Assembly (NCBI RefSeq): GCF_023278565.1
Contig: NC_064676.1
Span: 4,278,001 to 4,342,000, forward strand
Direction: 5' to 3'
DNA length: 64,000 nucleotides
Source: Colletotrichum lupini
Taxonomy: Eukaryota; Ascomycota; Sordariomycetes; Glomerellales; Glomerellaceae
In this document: positions 24,701 to 37,327 of the stretch, in pieces
Layout of the letters: every line of letters begins with the position of its first letter
Position numbering within the stretch: position 1 is the stretch's first letter
The notes under the pieces: generated by a model
What the model was told of the DNA's origin: nothing
Database searches by the model: none
What the model saw: the letters and a program-made list of their open reading frames with translations, nothing else
Program-made: the position numbers and the translations under genes

Positions 24701-26968
24701 GTGCGAGTGTGACACAGGAAGATGCTTCCCCGAACTTGCATCCATCCTCTATGTGCCCTCTCAATGTGCGTGCTGTGCCACCTTGCCTTGGCTTGCCTAG
24801 CCCCTCCAAATTGTTCCAATAAAGTGCTTGTAGCATGCTAATTATCGATGGACTCACCATGTTGCCCTGCCCACCCGTACTGGTTGGTTGACAAGTTTCA
24901 AGTTCCATTCCGAGCCGAAGAGCAGCGTTACTAGCGCTGACCGGCTGGGAAGATGCGTGGTGGGTGGGAAGTTTTCGGCGCCAGTGCCTTGCAGATCGCT
25001 TGTGACTCTGCTAGTCTCGATTGATTGGCATTCCAACCCTGGCAAGGCTTCCCGATGCAGTCACCAGTCACCCACGTTGTAAGACAAGGTCTTATTGGCC
25101 CCCAGGCCCTGGACCACCTCTTCCAAAGGCTTATGAGCGCTAGCAGCCAAAGCTAGAGAGTCTGGTACGAAAATCCAGGACAGTGTGGAGTGGGATTGTT
25201 CCGATACCCGGTCGTAGAGAACCACCAGAGATGCGCCAACCTTTGGTGGTGTTTCGAAAGGGTGCAGTTGTAAGCTGCAGAGCGTTCTCGCCGTGTGGAA
25301 AGGGTTTCCTCATTCGTAGCCAAGCTTGAGTCGAACATCACTCATAGGGTCGAATGACTCTCTCGATGACCTGAGCTCGTCTTCTCATCCTATCCTGTCA
25401 ACCTCTTCTCGTCATGCAGCGGTGACGGCCATCGTCCCGTTTGCGCAATCGGCACCTCTGTGCCACTGTCGTCAGAACATTCGCTCTGCCGACATGACGA
25501 AAGATCAACGCTTGGTGTGGACGTCTGTATCCAAGGCACAGGATGAAGGACATGCTCTCCTTTGGGTCGTCTTCGGGGATGCACAAAGGACATGCCAAAG
25601 GTCTGTTCACCTATCCTAAAAGCTTGAGTGTACTGCGAGTGTTTCAAGAGAAACGAAATCTGGTGATACCCAAAAGTTTGGCGATATCGTATAGTTCTGT
25701 TCGGAGGTGGACCATCCGTCTGGGTCCAAAGTTGCTGTTTCAGCTTGTCATGTCACTGCCCAAGCGATGAACACATTGGCGGCCCTGCCGTTTGGCTGCT
25801 TTGCTAGCTTGATCCCAGACTGCCAGCAACAGATACCGCCCGGTCAACTTCTTATCAGGCGAACTGCTGCCCACTGGTCCTGTCAACACCGGTGACAAAC
25901 GGCCGTCTCTTGGCATTCGATCTTTCGTGGTTTAAGCTTCTTCCATATCGATGCACCGTTGCTCCACTGCTAGATGGGCTAGAACCGTTCGGAATCTGAG
26001 CAGAGCCTCCACTTAGCAATAGATAGCACAGAACACCGTTCCCAAGGTGTCAGGTGACGGTTTAGCACGTCTAGCTCAGACTGGCCTCGGGCCTGATTCT
26101 TTGCACGCTAGACCTGGCGTCACCTTGTGCAGCTTCTCTTCATGGATTTTCCCCCTTGACCAACATGCGCTTGCAAATTCCGTCGTTATTTTTCTCCAGT
26201 ATCGTATTGCCCAAGGTCGGGGTAGAGGGAACGCGTTTCAGGCTTCAGGGTTCTGAGCAGACGAAACCATTGGGGGCCGACTTTGCCTATCATGAAAGTC
26301 TATGTGGGACGGCAAGGACGGCCAGGTCGGATCCTTGCGACCAGGAACCTGAGGCGACTAACGGCTGTAGTCGCCGGCAGAGCTTCGTATTTTCCAAAAC
26401 CATGGTTGATCGGGGATGGGTCTGCTGCGATCTCACGGGGACGATCCGATGCACCTCGAGATCCGGGAAGGACCATATCCGTCCAAATTCGGCGGGACAC
26501 GCAGATTTTCCTAAAGAGCCATTGCAGATTGACTGATGGTACATATCGATCTTGAATCTTAAGCTGCTTTAGTGTGAAAATGAGCATGTATCCGCCATAT
26601 GGAATAGGATGATTGAGTTGCAGAACAGAGGTCCGGGCACAGACTTGCGAGCGGCCCCACCCGCGCCGAGGCGTGGCCGGGCGGTAAACTCGGCGGGTCT
26701 TTCTTCCGTCCGTGTGTGGCTAGTGGGCGGCTGACTGATGTGTGGCTGGACTGGACAGTGGCTGTAACTTCGAGCCTGGTAAGTCAGGCAAGCTTATTGG
26801 ACGTCACCGAACTGGTGTGGAGCTCGGCGAGATAGGTAGCAGCAACAGCCTCGACCTTCGCGATCACTGCCAACGACGCCGCCACACGCATCACGACCCA
26901 ACGACTTCGCATTCGTGCTTCATCAGACATACAGCCAAGAAATCAGGCCTCCGCCACAAACCGCAAAC
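21746..26968. other. 5.2-kb region between divergent genes, no secure gene
   Basis: Upstream space for the SOD gene (left, minus strand) and the V-ATPase subunit f gene (right, plus strand). It includes CA/GA-rich simple sequence around 22025-22070. The only candidate noted is a 98-codon minus-strand frame (22926-22630) with a signal-peptide-like start, listed under findings. Nothing else recognisable was seen. Confidence 0.5.
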
Positions 26969-27387
26969 ATGAAGCCTGTCGTCAGTGCCATGCAAGCATG
27001 GCAATGGTACGCCCTCCCCCGATGCAGCATCCCCCTTGAGCCAAGCTTCCGAATACTAATTCGCCTTCATTCGATAGCACTGTCATCTCCGTTTTCGCGA
27101 TCGTTATCCTCGGTGTTCTCGGCATTCTATTCAAGCAAAACCACCCCGAGCTCGTCGGTAGCGAGGAAGACCCCAAGGACGGCGGCGCTGTTGCGGGCAC
27201 CATCTTCGTGTCTGTGATGATCTACATCGTACGTCACGCACCCTCCTCCTATACATATCGGCAACAAATGCCCGCGCTTGCGAGGAACCAAGTTACTAAC
27301 CGCCAACACTAGGGTTTCTTCGTTTTCTGCGGCTTCCAGGGCCTTCTCCACGTCCGGGAGAATAGACGAGGCGCGATCGCATTGTAA
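26969..27387 (+). CDS. V-type ATPase Vo subunit f (yeast YPR170W-B homolog, RNASEK-like)
   Basis: Three short exons (26969-27006, 27078-27228, 27313-27387) give an 87-residue protein. Introns of 71 and 84 nt have GTACG donors and TACTAAT/ACTAAC branch sites. The product begins MKPVVS and contains a first hydrophobic helix (TVISVFAIVILGVLG). A polar loop with NHPELVGS and a DPKDGGAVA motif follows, then a second helix through FFVFCGFQGLL, ending in a basic tail. This order and these motifs match yeast YPR170W-B, identified as subunit f of the membrane Vo sector of the vacuolar proton pump and related to animal RNase kappa. It should sit in the vacuolar and endomembrane V-ATPase next to the proteolipid ring. 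Because each exon is tiny it would be missed by single-exon gene finding. The identification rests on remembered motif similarity. Confidence 0.88.
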
Positions 27388-28909
27388 TGATATGGAGAAG
27401 GGGGTTATTGGAATGTGCAGAGCATGGCATCAAAAACACATTATGGTTTTCCTGGCGTTTGGCATCACGTTGTTGAATTTTTGTATGGCACAGCTCAGGC
27501 ACCCGCCTCTGCCTGCGGCGGGTTCCTCAGCCGGATGGGAGGAGGAGGGCCAGCTCTGTTGAGAGCGTTGTTCCAGGACTTGAGCTTGTAGTTATTAGCA
27601 TGCCGCTATGAAAGAGCAGGAGGGAGCATGGGTTTCGATGTACGAAAGATATTCTTTTTAGAGGCCCGCGCGGAGTTTCGTATATAATGAGCAAGCGTAA
27701 GCTCTTGTTATCAAAGGCGCGAAGTGAAATCTTTTGAACAACTTTCTGCGCTCGTGTTGAAGTTCTGACTTGGCCAGATACACTCTCATAGTGAGGTGGC
27801 TTGCGGGCCTGGGCGAGAAACACATCTCGACGACGGAGACGTGGAAATGAGCCTGCAAGTCAGAATATCAATTCTCACCACATCATTACGGCTATTACTT
27901 ACCATGGTGTGATAGTTCTTCTATCCTACACTGTGCATAGCCTGCTATGTCTGATGCTTCGGCTAGAGTCTACCCATCATATTCCTAGCTACATCGAGGA
28001 TTTGGTACCTTACACTAGACGTGATGCAAACTACGCTTAATGATTGAGAAATCACTTCAGCTAGCACGTTTCCAATTGCTAAGTCCCTCTGAAGTGTGTT
28101 TATTGAACCGGGCTGGCGTGGCGATCCAGGTATGTCCGAATGGTCTGCCGGCTCTAATCTACTGACCCGGATTGGAACCTACTATTTATGCCATCAATTC
28201 TGAAGGACGGTGATTTTGATTGCCAACTCCGTATTGAGGAGTAATGTGTGCGTATGCTCCAAAAAGTGCGGTGGATTAAGGAGGCATTTGTCTGCGACTA
28301 AACGCGTGGTAATTTGGCTGATTTGCAACATTCTGCAAGCGTAGTTAGCAGTGCATTTCACATGGAGTCATTGATTTACTGAACTGCTACTGTTTCTGCG
28401 AGATACAAAGACAGTTCGAGGCAGGTACTTTGAGCTTGCGTAACTACACCGAGGCTAACTTCGGCGATCGCATCTTCCAGTTTCATATATCAACTAGTAT
28501 GTTACAAACGTGCTGGAGTCTACAATAATAACCTTCACTTCAAGGGTTAGAGAAATATGTGAGTCGTGGTTCTAGCTGTTGAGGGAGTAGACGAGGTAGA
28601 GGTAAAGAATCGACTGAGCAGCCTACCTCCACAAAACTCCCCCTTACTCTTACTCTTGAGAGGCGAAACGTCGAAACAGCAAAATTCAAGAAAAAGAGTC
28701 CAATCTATTTTCAAAGCTCTCCGTATAGCTATCGCAGTGACTGATATTTGTGCGAATGTTGGTTGTGATTTCCTTGCTCTGTAGTGCTGTGTGGCCTGCA
28801 TGAATGTCATAATGCCTTCACTCCACCACATACGACCATACCCATTGGAAAACTCGGGATCCCGTCCGCTCTCCCATAGATAAGCCAATGAGGGCCGGAT
28901 TAGTAGTTG

Positions 28910-29030
28910 GGTCGGTGACGACCAGCGAATACCTGGTGTTGTATGTTCTTTTGCTTTTTGGATGTTGATGGAGTGAGTGGATAACGAATCTTTGCTAGTT
29001 TGGTCTTCTTGCTAAGGTCGGTGACGACCA
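28910..29030. repeat. Pair of 15-bp direct repeats 106 bp apart
   Basis: GGTCGGTGACGACCA occurs at 28910-28924 and again at 29016-29030, flanking about 91 bp of noncoding DNA. The word is itself partly palindromic (GGTCG...CGACC). It may be a duplication scar or a binding-site pair. Confidence 0.75.
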
Positions 29031-29255
29031 AGATACTCCAGCGAGGTGAGAGGGACAAGCAAGGTTATGTCCTGTAGTCTCTGCCTTCCTTTGCTCTATT
29101 TGACGGTGTCCAAATGGACTTTACAGGGACCGTCTCAGTAGACCTCCTTCCCCTTACGAGGATGGCAACTTATACCAAGACGTGACCGCGCTCTTTGCCG
29201 GTTGCACAGTAGGCTGTGAACAAGTACATAAGTGATGTTTCTAGATGGAAACGAT

Positions 29256-29520
29256 GACCCATGGGTATCCTCAACCCATAAGGACCCAAAGTCGCGGGAC
29301 CCATGAGTAGCGAACAAACAATGAGAACCTGAAATGCTGAAGTTCTACCCATGGAATCCAAATCCGTGGGGACCCAATTGGTGATTACACGGAAACCCAC
29401 GAGTGTCTCCAGTTCGACACTTGAGGACTTTGGATCCCCAATTTCACAGTCACCCAAAATCCATTAAGTCCCGTTTACCTATGGGAACCCAAATCGTGAT
29501 AACCCATAGGTACCCACGAA
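29256..29520 (+). repeat. Degenerate ACCCA-rich repeat
   Basis: Within 265 bp the pentamer ACCCA occurs eleven times on the plus strand (29257, 29273, 29284, 29299, 29347, 29372, 29394, 29451, 29487, 29502, 29511), against about 0.3 expected. It is often embedded in GGACCCAW or AACCCATR contexts. Spacing is irregular (9-57 bp), so this is a degenerate minisatellite-like tract and not a clean tandem array. Confidence 0.75.
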
Positions 29521-30208
29521 CAGCCAAACCCGCACCAGATTACAAGGACTAAGGTGTGAGACCACCACTGAGCTCGCCACTGATCCTTCCGTCAACCGCC
29601 ATAGCTGCGACTTAGAAAGATCGCGCGTATAGTGAGTAGAAGCGATAACAAGCTTCGAAGCTCGGCACAGAATCTACCAAAACCTGTATAAGATAATACG
29701 TGAATAGTCACCAAGACCAGCCAGAGGCCCTAGAAACATACACGAGACTTTTGCTTCAAAAGACTTAAATTCAGGAAAATGATGTTTGACTCAGAAAATC
29801 TGGCCTATCGTGGTTGTTGATACTGGTAACCTCGCTGCTTTGCACTTGGGGAAGAAGCTGATTTCACACCCGACGGAGACATGGCAACAGAGATAAAAAG
29901 TCTCACATAGGGTGTCCATATTCGGGTATCATGTGTCGAACTGAACCAGTACGAAGGTGCCGTATAGATCAACAGTTTTCTGGCCAATGTGGCCAGACCG
30001 CGATGATCTACATTCATCGCGGCATATTAAGTTTAGAGGAACCTTAGCCGGTTATTTAGTGAACACGAGGCGGCTATTCCGAAGATGGTTCGTCTCGTCC
30101 TGTGGAATGGGATGAATCCGTTTATATCCGGTACTGCGTACAAACATTAAATATTATAAAGCCGCAGTCCTCGCATCCAGTCGAGTGTACCCTGCCAACC
30201 CTGTCATA

Positions 30209-31773
30209 TCATACATGCTCCGACCCCATCGACAACCTCCTACTCTCCCCCTTAGCTCCAGCCTTCCCGTAAAGCTCAAAATCCGTGTAGACGCTACTGA
30301 TCGCGACTCTGGCGGCGGGAGGCGAGTTCCACTGAGACGGACCGCCTCCGTGGTGGTGCTGTTGCTCCCCGGCCGACCAGGCGTCCGAACCGACGCGGGA
30401 GACTTTCTTCGCCGTGTTATACGTCGCGTACGTCTCCCCCGTACCCGCAGAGGATTCTCCATCTCGCAAAGGCGTGATGCTGCTCTGCGGGAAGACGCAC
30501 CGCCACGCGGCACGCAGGGTGGGCATTCCGAGGACGAGGTTGCCGACTAGCATCGCGGTACTCGTCTCGCGCACGCACCACATAAACCAGACGAAGTCGG
30601 TTGAGTAGGTGAAGACGGCGACCTTGGTAAGGATTGCGCAAAGCATCTGTTTGAGAGACGTTAGTTAGCAAAGCGAGACTTGTATGACGGGAGGAGACGG
30701 GCCCTCTTCAGGATAGAACTTACAACGAATACGCCCATGCTAAAGAGACAGATGAGAAGGAGTTTCCTGTAGCGATATCGCATTTAGCATTCAAATTCTA
30801 TCCTGGATTAAGATCCTGTCGTCTACACAACACGAAAAGGGCGTACGCACTTTCCGATTTTCATCTTTAACCGGCTGATTAATGTGACCGGGATTAGAAG
30901 AAGCACCAGATCCGTCGATAGGTTCATCGTGATTTGCAATATGTTGTAGTTCTTCCATGTCAAGCATTCCGCTGAAGAAGCAAGAGTCAGCTTCCTTCCA
31001 ATAAGATGTTCGTGAAACAGCTGATCTCATGCCATCGGCTTCCAGTCTAGGAAGAGACTCACCGTTTTCTGGCTGAAGCTCCATGTACTCGGAAAATGGC
31101 CTGCACCACCCTCCGTATAGTGAAACGATGACTGCAACGTATGCAAGCCCGGTGTAAGCTGCAACGCTGACCCAAGTCTTTCGATAATGGCCAAAGAGAC
31201 TGCTAACAGTGAGCACTTTGTGCTATAAAAGCGATGGTAAAAGGGCTTGACACGTACGTCAGGCGATTGTATAATAGCAGTAAACAACACTTATTACCCC
31301 AAAGTGTTGTTTGCATCGATGTTTCGGATAGAATGTTCAGTATTCCCATCTTGCGACCAACTGCGGCATACTCATCCGGAGTGAGGGCGTCAAAGTCGGT
31401 CGTCGCAACGATGTCAAAGTAGATGTATAATGCGGAGATCGAGGTAGTGTATATTAGCTGAGAGATAGCAAGTTAGCTTCAGCCGCAACAACTTAGATCA
31501 ATTGTGGGCATTATAGATATCTGCGGCAGGATTTGATAGGATTGATGCAAAGACTTACGACTATTATAGCCATCAATATGTCGTCTATAGTCATTTTGTC
31601 GAAGAACCTGCGCTTGCGGACGAGGTACTGAGACTGACTGAATCGGAATATCAGTATGAGACTGGATTTGGGAAATATCGAATATGATTTACTCACTATC
31701 TCATTACGACCGCACCAATCGCCAGGCCGTACCAAACCCAGCACTCTGCTCTCGTGCTGAGTGGCATAGCCAT
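30209..31773 (-). CDS. Pth11-like rhodopsin-domain seven-helix membrane protein
   Basis: Seven exons join in frame to 364 residues: 31773-31697, 31637-31559, 31457-31258, 31199-31063, 30971-30851, 30766-30724 and 30646-30209. Introns are 58-101 nt, and every junction preserves family motifs. These include the first helix ending in VVMRY, KCCLLLLYNRLT before an intracellular loop, and an ECLTWKNYNILQ segment followed by STDLVLLLIPVTLISRLKM. The last helix region contains FMWCVRETSTAMLVGN. This is the fungal rhodopsin-like domain of plasma-membrane proteins related to Magnaporthe Pth11. No CFEM domain is visible at the N-terminus, so it belongs to the non-CFEM branch. The tail of about 110 residues is hydrophilic and may be cytoplasmic. 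The ligand is unknown. The ATG used is the closest in-frame one to the first helix; an additional upstream exon is possible. Confidence 0.82.
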
Positions 31774-34700
31774 CGCGGCGGTGCCTCCGGCGGAATGCCC
31801 GCCAAGCTGGTGTCAAGAATGTAAGGCTCGCTGATGACCGGATGATGGCGATACTTTTCCAACCCCAGAATCTTCTTTTCTCTTTCTTTCTTTCGATGAA
31901 TCAGTTTCCGACCCTCCATCAAAATCAAGGGCACTGACAAGGTTCCGCAGGGAGGGGTTCACTCACGACTATATCGCCGGCGCGGTGGTCTGTCGGAACG
32001 ACGAGGCATTCCAGTCCCGAGAGCCACTGAACCGCATGCGGCTTTCGAAGGGGGGAAGCATGGTATAGATGCCCAGAACAAACCCACAATTGCGAGCCTG
32101 CCTTGACCCGTTCGACACAAAGATGGCTTTGAGCCAACAACGAACTCAAAAGCCACAATCGCAAGCTCGAGGTGAGCGGTTCTCCAATGACGGGGGGTTC
32201 GCCTCCAAATACTCGACGTTGACATTAGGCAAGGCGTTAACAGTCGATGGAGAGAAACACACGGATGGCTGGTAAAGGGCCTGATTCATGTAGTATCTGG
32301 CCGCATTCGGATCGGGGATCGTCAGCTATCGCTGGTGAGTTTTAGCGCCAGCACTACAAAGCACCAAACATCAACGGGGTCGGAAGCTTCCCCCATTTCC
32401 CGTTCCCCCTCATGCCCCTCAATGGCGACTTCAAAGACATTCTAAGGGGGGAACGACACGACTCAGACAGTACTGATTCTGTCCCCATTCTCCTACGGAC
32501 CCGCAACGGCGACGATGCCCAGGAGGCGATCACCGTCCGTGAAAGGTCATTTCTATTTCCAAGCTATCCAAGCGTTCGCCGAGACAAGTGAGGGGAGAGC
32601 CGAACTTGTTGACCTCCGAATCTAAGGGACGGAGAGAGGTCCGACTTGGGCTCATGTATGGTTGATCACTTTCATGTTATCGTCGAAAAGGGTTTGCCCG
32701 CCCGTCCGCGAACCCGCCCATGCCGCGTCGCATTAGTGTCTCCCGCATTGCTAGTCTCGTCTGTCCGGCACTTGGTAACCGATGACGGACTGGTCGTGTC
32801 TGGCGGGCGCAGAATTACTATCATGTCAAGCCCGTGCTATGTTTCTCGTTATCCCGGCCTAGGTCTGGCCAGGGGATTGAGTATGCGAGTGTCTCGCCAG
32901 CTGATCACATCTCAGCAGCCGTCCGATGTAATAGGTAGGGTGGCTCACATTGTGAGAACGCCACCGCTCAGCCACGTTTACCTGCAGAACCCGAGAATCA
33001 GGTTCGCCAACGGCTCAGTTTGCATATTGACTCGGGTTTTCGTTTAAGTCGGTTATTGCAACCATGGAGACGGCGGGAAGGGAGAGCGGCCTCGGATGAT
33101 ATTGCTATACAAGCGACTGTGATACCCTAGACGAAGCGAGATTTGTAGACACGGAGATGACGCTGTATCTCAGATTCGAGAATTGATCGTGTTCTTTAAG
33201 AGGTCCTTCGGGAAGCTCGGGCGGCGTCAATGGTGGCTTCGGCCAGACGAGCATGGCCCGAGTCCATCTTCTTCCCGTGGTAGCCCTCGATTCGAAGCAT
33301 GCTTGAGCGTCCTACACGGCGATACTGGTAGGCCGACATCCGGCATGGCTGGATCATCGTCGCTGATGGGCTTGGGAACACAAAGTCCAAGTCGCACAAG
33401 GGGAAGAAGGGCTGACTTCAGCCACGAGATGATCTGGGCAGGTCATCAGATGAGGTGTGGGATGTTCCGCTGACCAACAGGTGAATGAGTGCAAGCCAGG
33501 CTTCCTGATTAAGACGATGGCGACATATGATGAGACGATTGTATATCTGATAACAGTCGCTGGCCAAGATGAAGTCCGCAAGGCAGCTGGTCAAAACCTT
33601 GGCAACGCAAAGTACTCAACATATCTAGTTGAACTAGCTTGGTTGTATCCTGAAGTTACGAGGTCTCATTACAGAGGAAACTTCTTTCAAGAGACGAGCT
33701 GGATCATCCAAGCCCGAAGCAGGGCTGTGACTGAAGTCGCGGCTGAGAAGCCATTCACATGAATTCATGATACCCTAGTCCCCCATAAGATGGGGGTAGG
33801 CTTGTGTCACCATGGCACTGAATCACCTAGCCGGCCAAATGGCGTCCAATCCGCGTAAGACGGGCGTGGAGGTGAAGGTATTCATGGCCAACGAGAGATG
33901 TAGGGAATGATCCTATGCTTCGGAGAGTAAATGGTTTGTCGACAGTGGCCTAGCCCTCCTTTCAAGATCGTGAAACATGAGCGATGTGGTTAGAGAATTG
34001 TGGTTTTCCAACTTGTTTTAATGCTGCAGGTATTTCACTAGCTCAGGTGCTCAAAAGCAGCTTCTGATGGGCCTGCAATAAATGGCAAGCGACTTATCTA
34101 TGTTAGAGCTGAGATGGGGTAGGGAGTTAGCCTCATGAGACTTTATATTGCAAAGTCTTAGTATCCTATGCCGTTCTGTTTCCACCGGGGAATAGGAATC
34201 GAAATTTCTTCATCCCCGTTTTGCATGGCATTGTCCAAGGAATTCACGGTTCATGAATGTGCCCAGATTTCTGGATGCTGGACTTCGGAGCGGCTAAGAG
34301 CTGATCCTCTGATATTTCACGTGAAGGGGTGATTATGTTACTCAACTGCCAGCCTTAGGTAAGCACGAGGGATGATGAGGTGCCTTGGCTGACATAATCC
34401 AAGCTCCCATTCATTTCTGTCCCAAGCTGCCCGTCAAGCCCAGTGCTCATAATCACTAGCCACAGTGTGGCGGTGAGAGTATTGCGTCATGTAAACCAAA
34501 GGACCTGCTCAGAAGCCATGCCCAAGCACTTGAAAGTGACATGGTCAGATGTTGAATACTAAGGGTGTCCAAGCCGAACTCCCTCGCACCCGCTCTTCAC
34601 GACCACCTCGCCCAATGACGACCATGCCTTCGGAAAATTTTCCAGGAATGCAGATCGCCGGGTGCCGGGGCCTGGGGCAGCATGGCCGGGGCAGGCCGCA

Positions 34701-36608
34701 GACCGACCAAACGGGCCGGGCAGAAGACTTGGGCAGACTTTTACTTCTGGGCCGAACTGTGTACGGAGTTTTCGTACCTCTGTATCCCGTGCAGAATACT
34801 GAATGATGGGTTGGTGATGATCCCAGGTGGGAAGAGCCAATCATGACGAGTTGAAGAGCTCCATCATGTGGCTACTTTGACGTAGTTCTCTCTTTTTCCC
34901 CCCCAAGGATCCAAGGGACCAACACCGAGTTTTCGGTGTCGCCGCTCCCGCTAGCTCGGAAAGCCAATTTGGACCTTGTTCGGACTCCGGAGCAAAAAAA
35001 AAAAAAATGGAAAGCTTGGGTGTAGAAATTACCGAAGCCCGCCAGCTCGAGGCGAAGGGCCGAGGGGGCGAAGATGCAAAGCAAGTCAGAAGTCTGCAGA
35101 GCGGCATATCAAATATTATAGCGAAAAAATCCAATTCAGTCGCATTCCCCGCGCGCGTGCGGCTACCTTGTTCCTGAATGGATGTTAGAAATTGAGCTTC
35201 TGACTGGCTGGTTGTTCGGCAGAGTTATCATTACGTAGGATCATCACCACTGTCCCCGTCGCCCATATGTCTGGGAAATCCGGGGTAACATCTGCTAGTG
35301 TAGATATCACGCGGGTATCAATATCCAGTACTCCGTAATGCATAAGAAAGTCTACTTACCGAGTACTCTGATAGATTTGACTGCTAGGCGAGGAGACGAA
35401 TGAGGCAGGGAATCATTGGAAGAAATGAGTCGCGGCACTTTGCTACTTTCCTCTCTTACTCACCTAGAAGCGAGACCATGTCTCACAGACAAGCCACCGA
35501 GCCTCAAAGAGGAAGAACAGCCCAGGGAATGCACAATGACGGGGAGCGCAAATTGCTTGAAAATTTCCTTTGCCCCAGCTTTTCTCATACCTACAGCTCG
35601 CCCAGGCCTACCTAGGTTCTTCGCCTTCGCTCTTCGGCTGGGACGAAATTCGCGCAATTGCCAAGCAACTGCCAACACTGCCGCCCCCAGCCTAGAACTA
35701 CCATATTTTCGCGACCGCTCCGGACCAGGCGATGCGGACGGGCTACGAAGGGAATTGCGCAATCCCGAGGCACTGCCAGGAAAGACAGGCCAAGAGGGGG
35801 GTTTTTTCAAGTCAAGTGTTCACAAAATGATCAAACGACGCCGGGGTAGGTAGGTGGTTCCTGCAACCTCAAGTATCCGTAGTGCGAAGTAAACCCATGG
35901 CCAAAGAGCATGCAAAAAAATCCGGGGTAGGATTGCATAGTGCAGCACTGCAGACCCCCTCTCAATTCTCTACCGCTGGCGCCTGGGTTGCACACCGAAG
36001 CGCAATATCGCGATGCCTTTCCGTTCGACCCTTTCTCTTTCCTTATTGCATAAACCAGCGAATCAGCCCTGCTTTTGTGAATGTCCTTCCTTAAGTTACG
36101 AATACCTGATGTACACTTCTCCATCTTGGTTCCCGTCACACCGAATGTGCGTTTCACACTTAGACTTACACGCAGCAGCACCTTCCCCTCTCGCGTGTTT
36201 GCCATGAGGCACGAAGCGAGCGGCTAAAGAATTGCCATCAAGTGACTCGAATTCCCAGGTAAACCGTAAAACGACAATGGCACCCCCTCGGGACTTTACC
36301 TGTTGGGGTCCAGTAGCCGGGGGTGGGAAGAAACGCTGTTCGTGCCTGGTCTTATTCAGCGGGTGCGTGGTGTTTTCGACTGGATGTCGTTATTTTCATT
36401 ACGTTTTAGTTTGTCAACATTTGCCCCTCCGCACACGGTACACCCCTCCCCTCTCCCATGACTCTCCGCCAACGCCTGTGAGAATCGAGGCCTCGTTTCA
36501 ATTTTTCTCTTCCCCCAGCTACAGAATTTTTTCAGGTCTGGCCCACCTATTCTCCCGCCAGCGCGGTCTGAGACGTAGGTACATTCTCCACCGCCATAGT
36601 GGACAGCA

Positions 36609-36625
36609 AGAGAGAGAGAGAGAGA
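36609..36625 (+). repeat. (AG)n microsatellite
   Basis: About eight perfect AG units, noncoding. Confidence 0.9.
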
Positions 36626-37107
36626 AAATTTACGGAAGAGCACCTGGACAGATCGGTGGACCGAGAGGCCTACAAGCTTGGAAGCTCAAGCAAGGTCGTT
36701 CATCGCCGAGGCCGTGCGTGAGCAGCGAACGCAGGCGTGCACACCCCCGGGGATGGCGCGTATGTGGAGAAACCAGCCAGCCAAGGAGCCTGTTGCAAGA
36801 AAAGAATGATTGACCTTGTGATCAACTTTTTTGGCTGGCGCACCCTACGTCAGGCAAGGCCAAGGATGACTTGCGCCGTAGTTGGGAAAGGTCGCGCAAT
36901 AGCTGCTGCTTGCAGCCGAGAATCCCATCCTTGCTCTTCCTCCTTCCCTGTGGGAGGGAAGCACCTCACATGGACGGATACCTAGGGGGTAAAACAAAGA
37001 CCGGATATTATGTGCTTGCTGTGTGTTCCTCATTCTGTTCCTATAAAGCTCCTTTGTCCCGTCATGCACCACCCTTCTAGCTCACCCATTCCCACCATAC
37101 ACACACA

Positions 37108-37113
37108 TATAAA
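37108..37113 (+). promoter_or_regulatory. Candidate TATA box of the DUF3602 gene
   Basis: TATAAA lies 215 bp upstream of the ATG at 37328, and a second copy sits at 37042-37047. The stretch between is CA-rich, as in many fungal leaders. No transcription start is known. Confidence 0.4.
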
Positions 37114-37327
37114 CCGGAGAATCTGTTTCCCTGAGAAATCATAGAGTCATACCTTTGCCTACCCGACTGCACCATTCACGTACCAATTCGACTCGACAAT
37201 TCCATCCGAAGAGCGATTGCGCATTAGACCATCTTAGACGGAACAGCACGAACATCTCCCGAGTCTCATAAAGACGTTTATACCACACACTTTTCCCACA
37301 CCAAATTCCACATCACAAACTCCAAAA

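Larger units (their letters stand above)
27388..30208. other. Intergenic region between convergent genes
   Basis: Lies between the ends of the V-ATPase subunit f gene and the rhodopsin-domain gene. No supported gene was found. It contains a duplicated 15-mer near 28.9-29.0 kb and an ACCCA-rich degenerate repeat at 29256-29520. Confidence 0.55.
31774..37327. other. 5.5-kb region between divergent genes, no supported gene
   Basis: Upstream of both the rhodopsin-domain gene and the DUF3602 gene. No frame was recognised. Contains a 14-A run (34994-35007), a TACTCCGTA motif (35329-35337), an (AG)8 run (36609-36625) and two TATAAA words near the right-hand gene (37042, 37108). An upstream exon of the receptor gene could lie just right of 31774. 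Confidence 0.55.

Noticed and set aside
28547..28888. 113-codon minus-strand frame in the AT-richer region
   Set aside because: No recognisable domain, no promoter-like context and no plausible splice partners.
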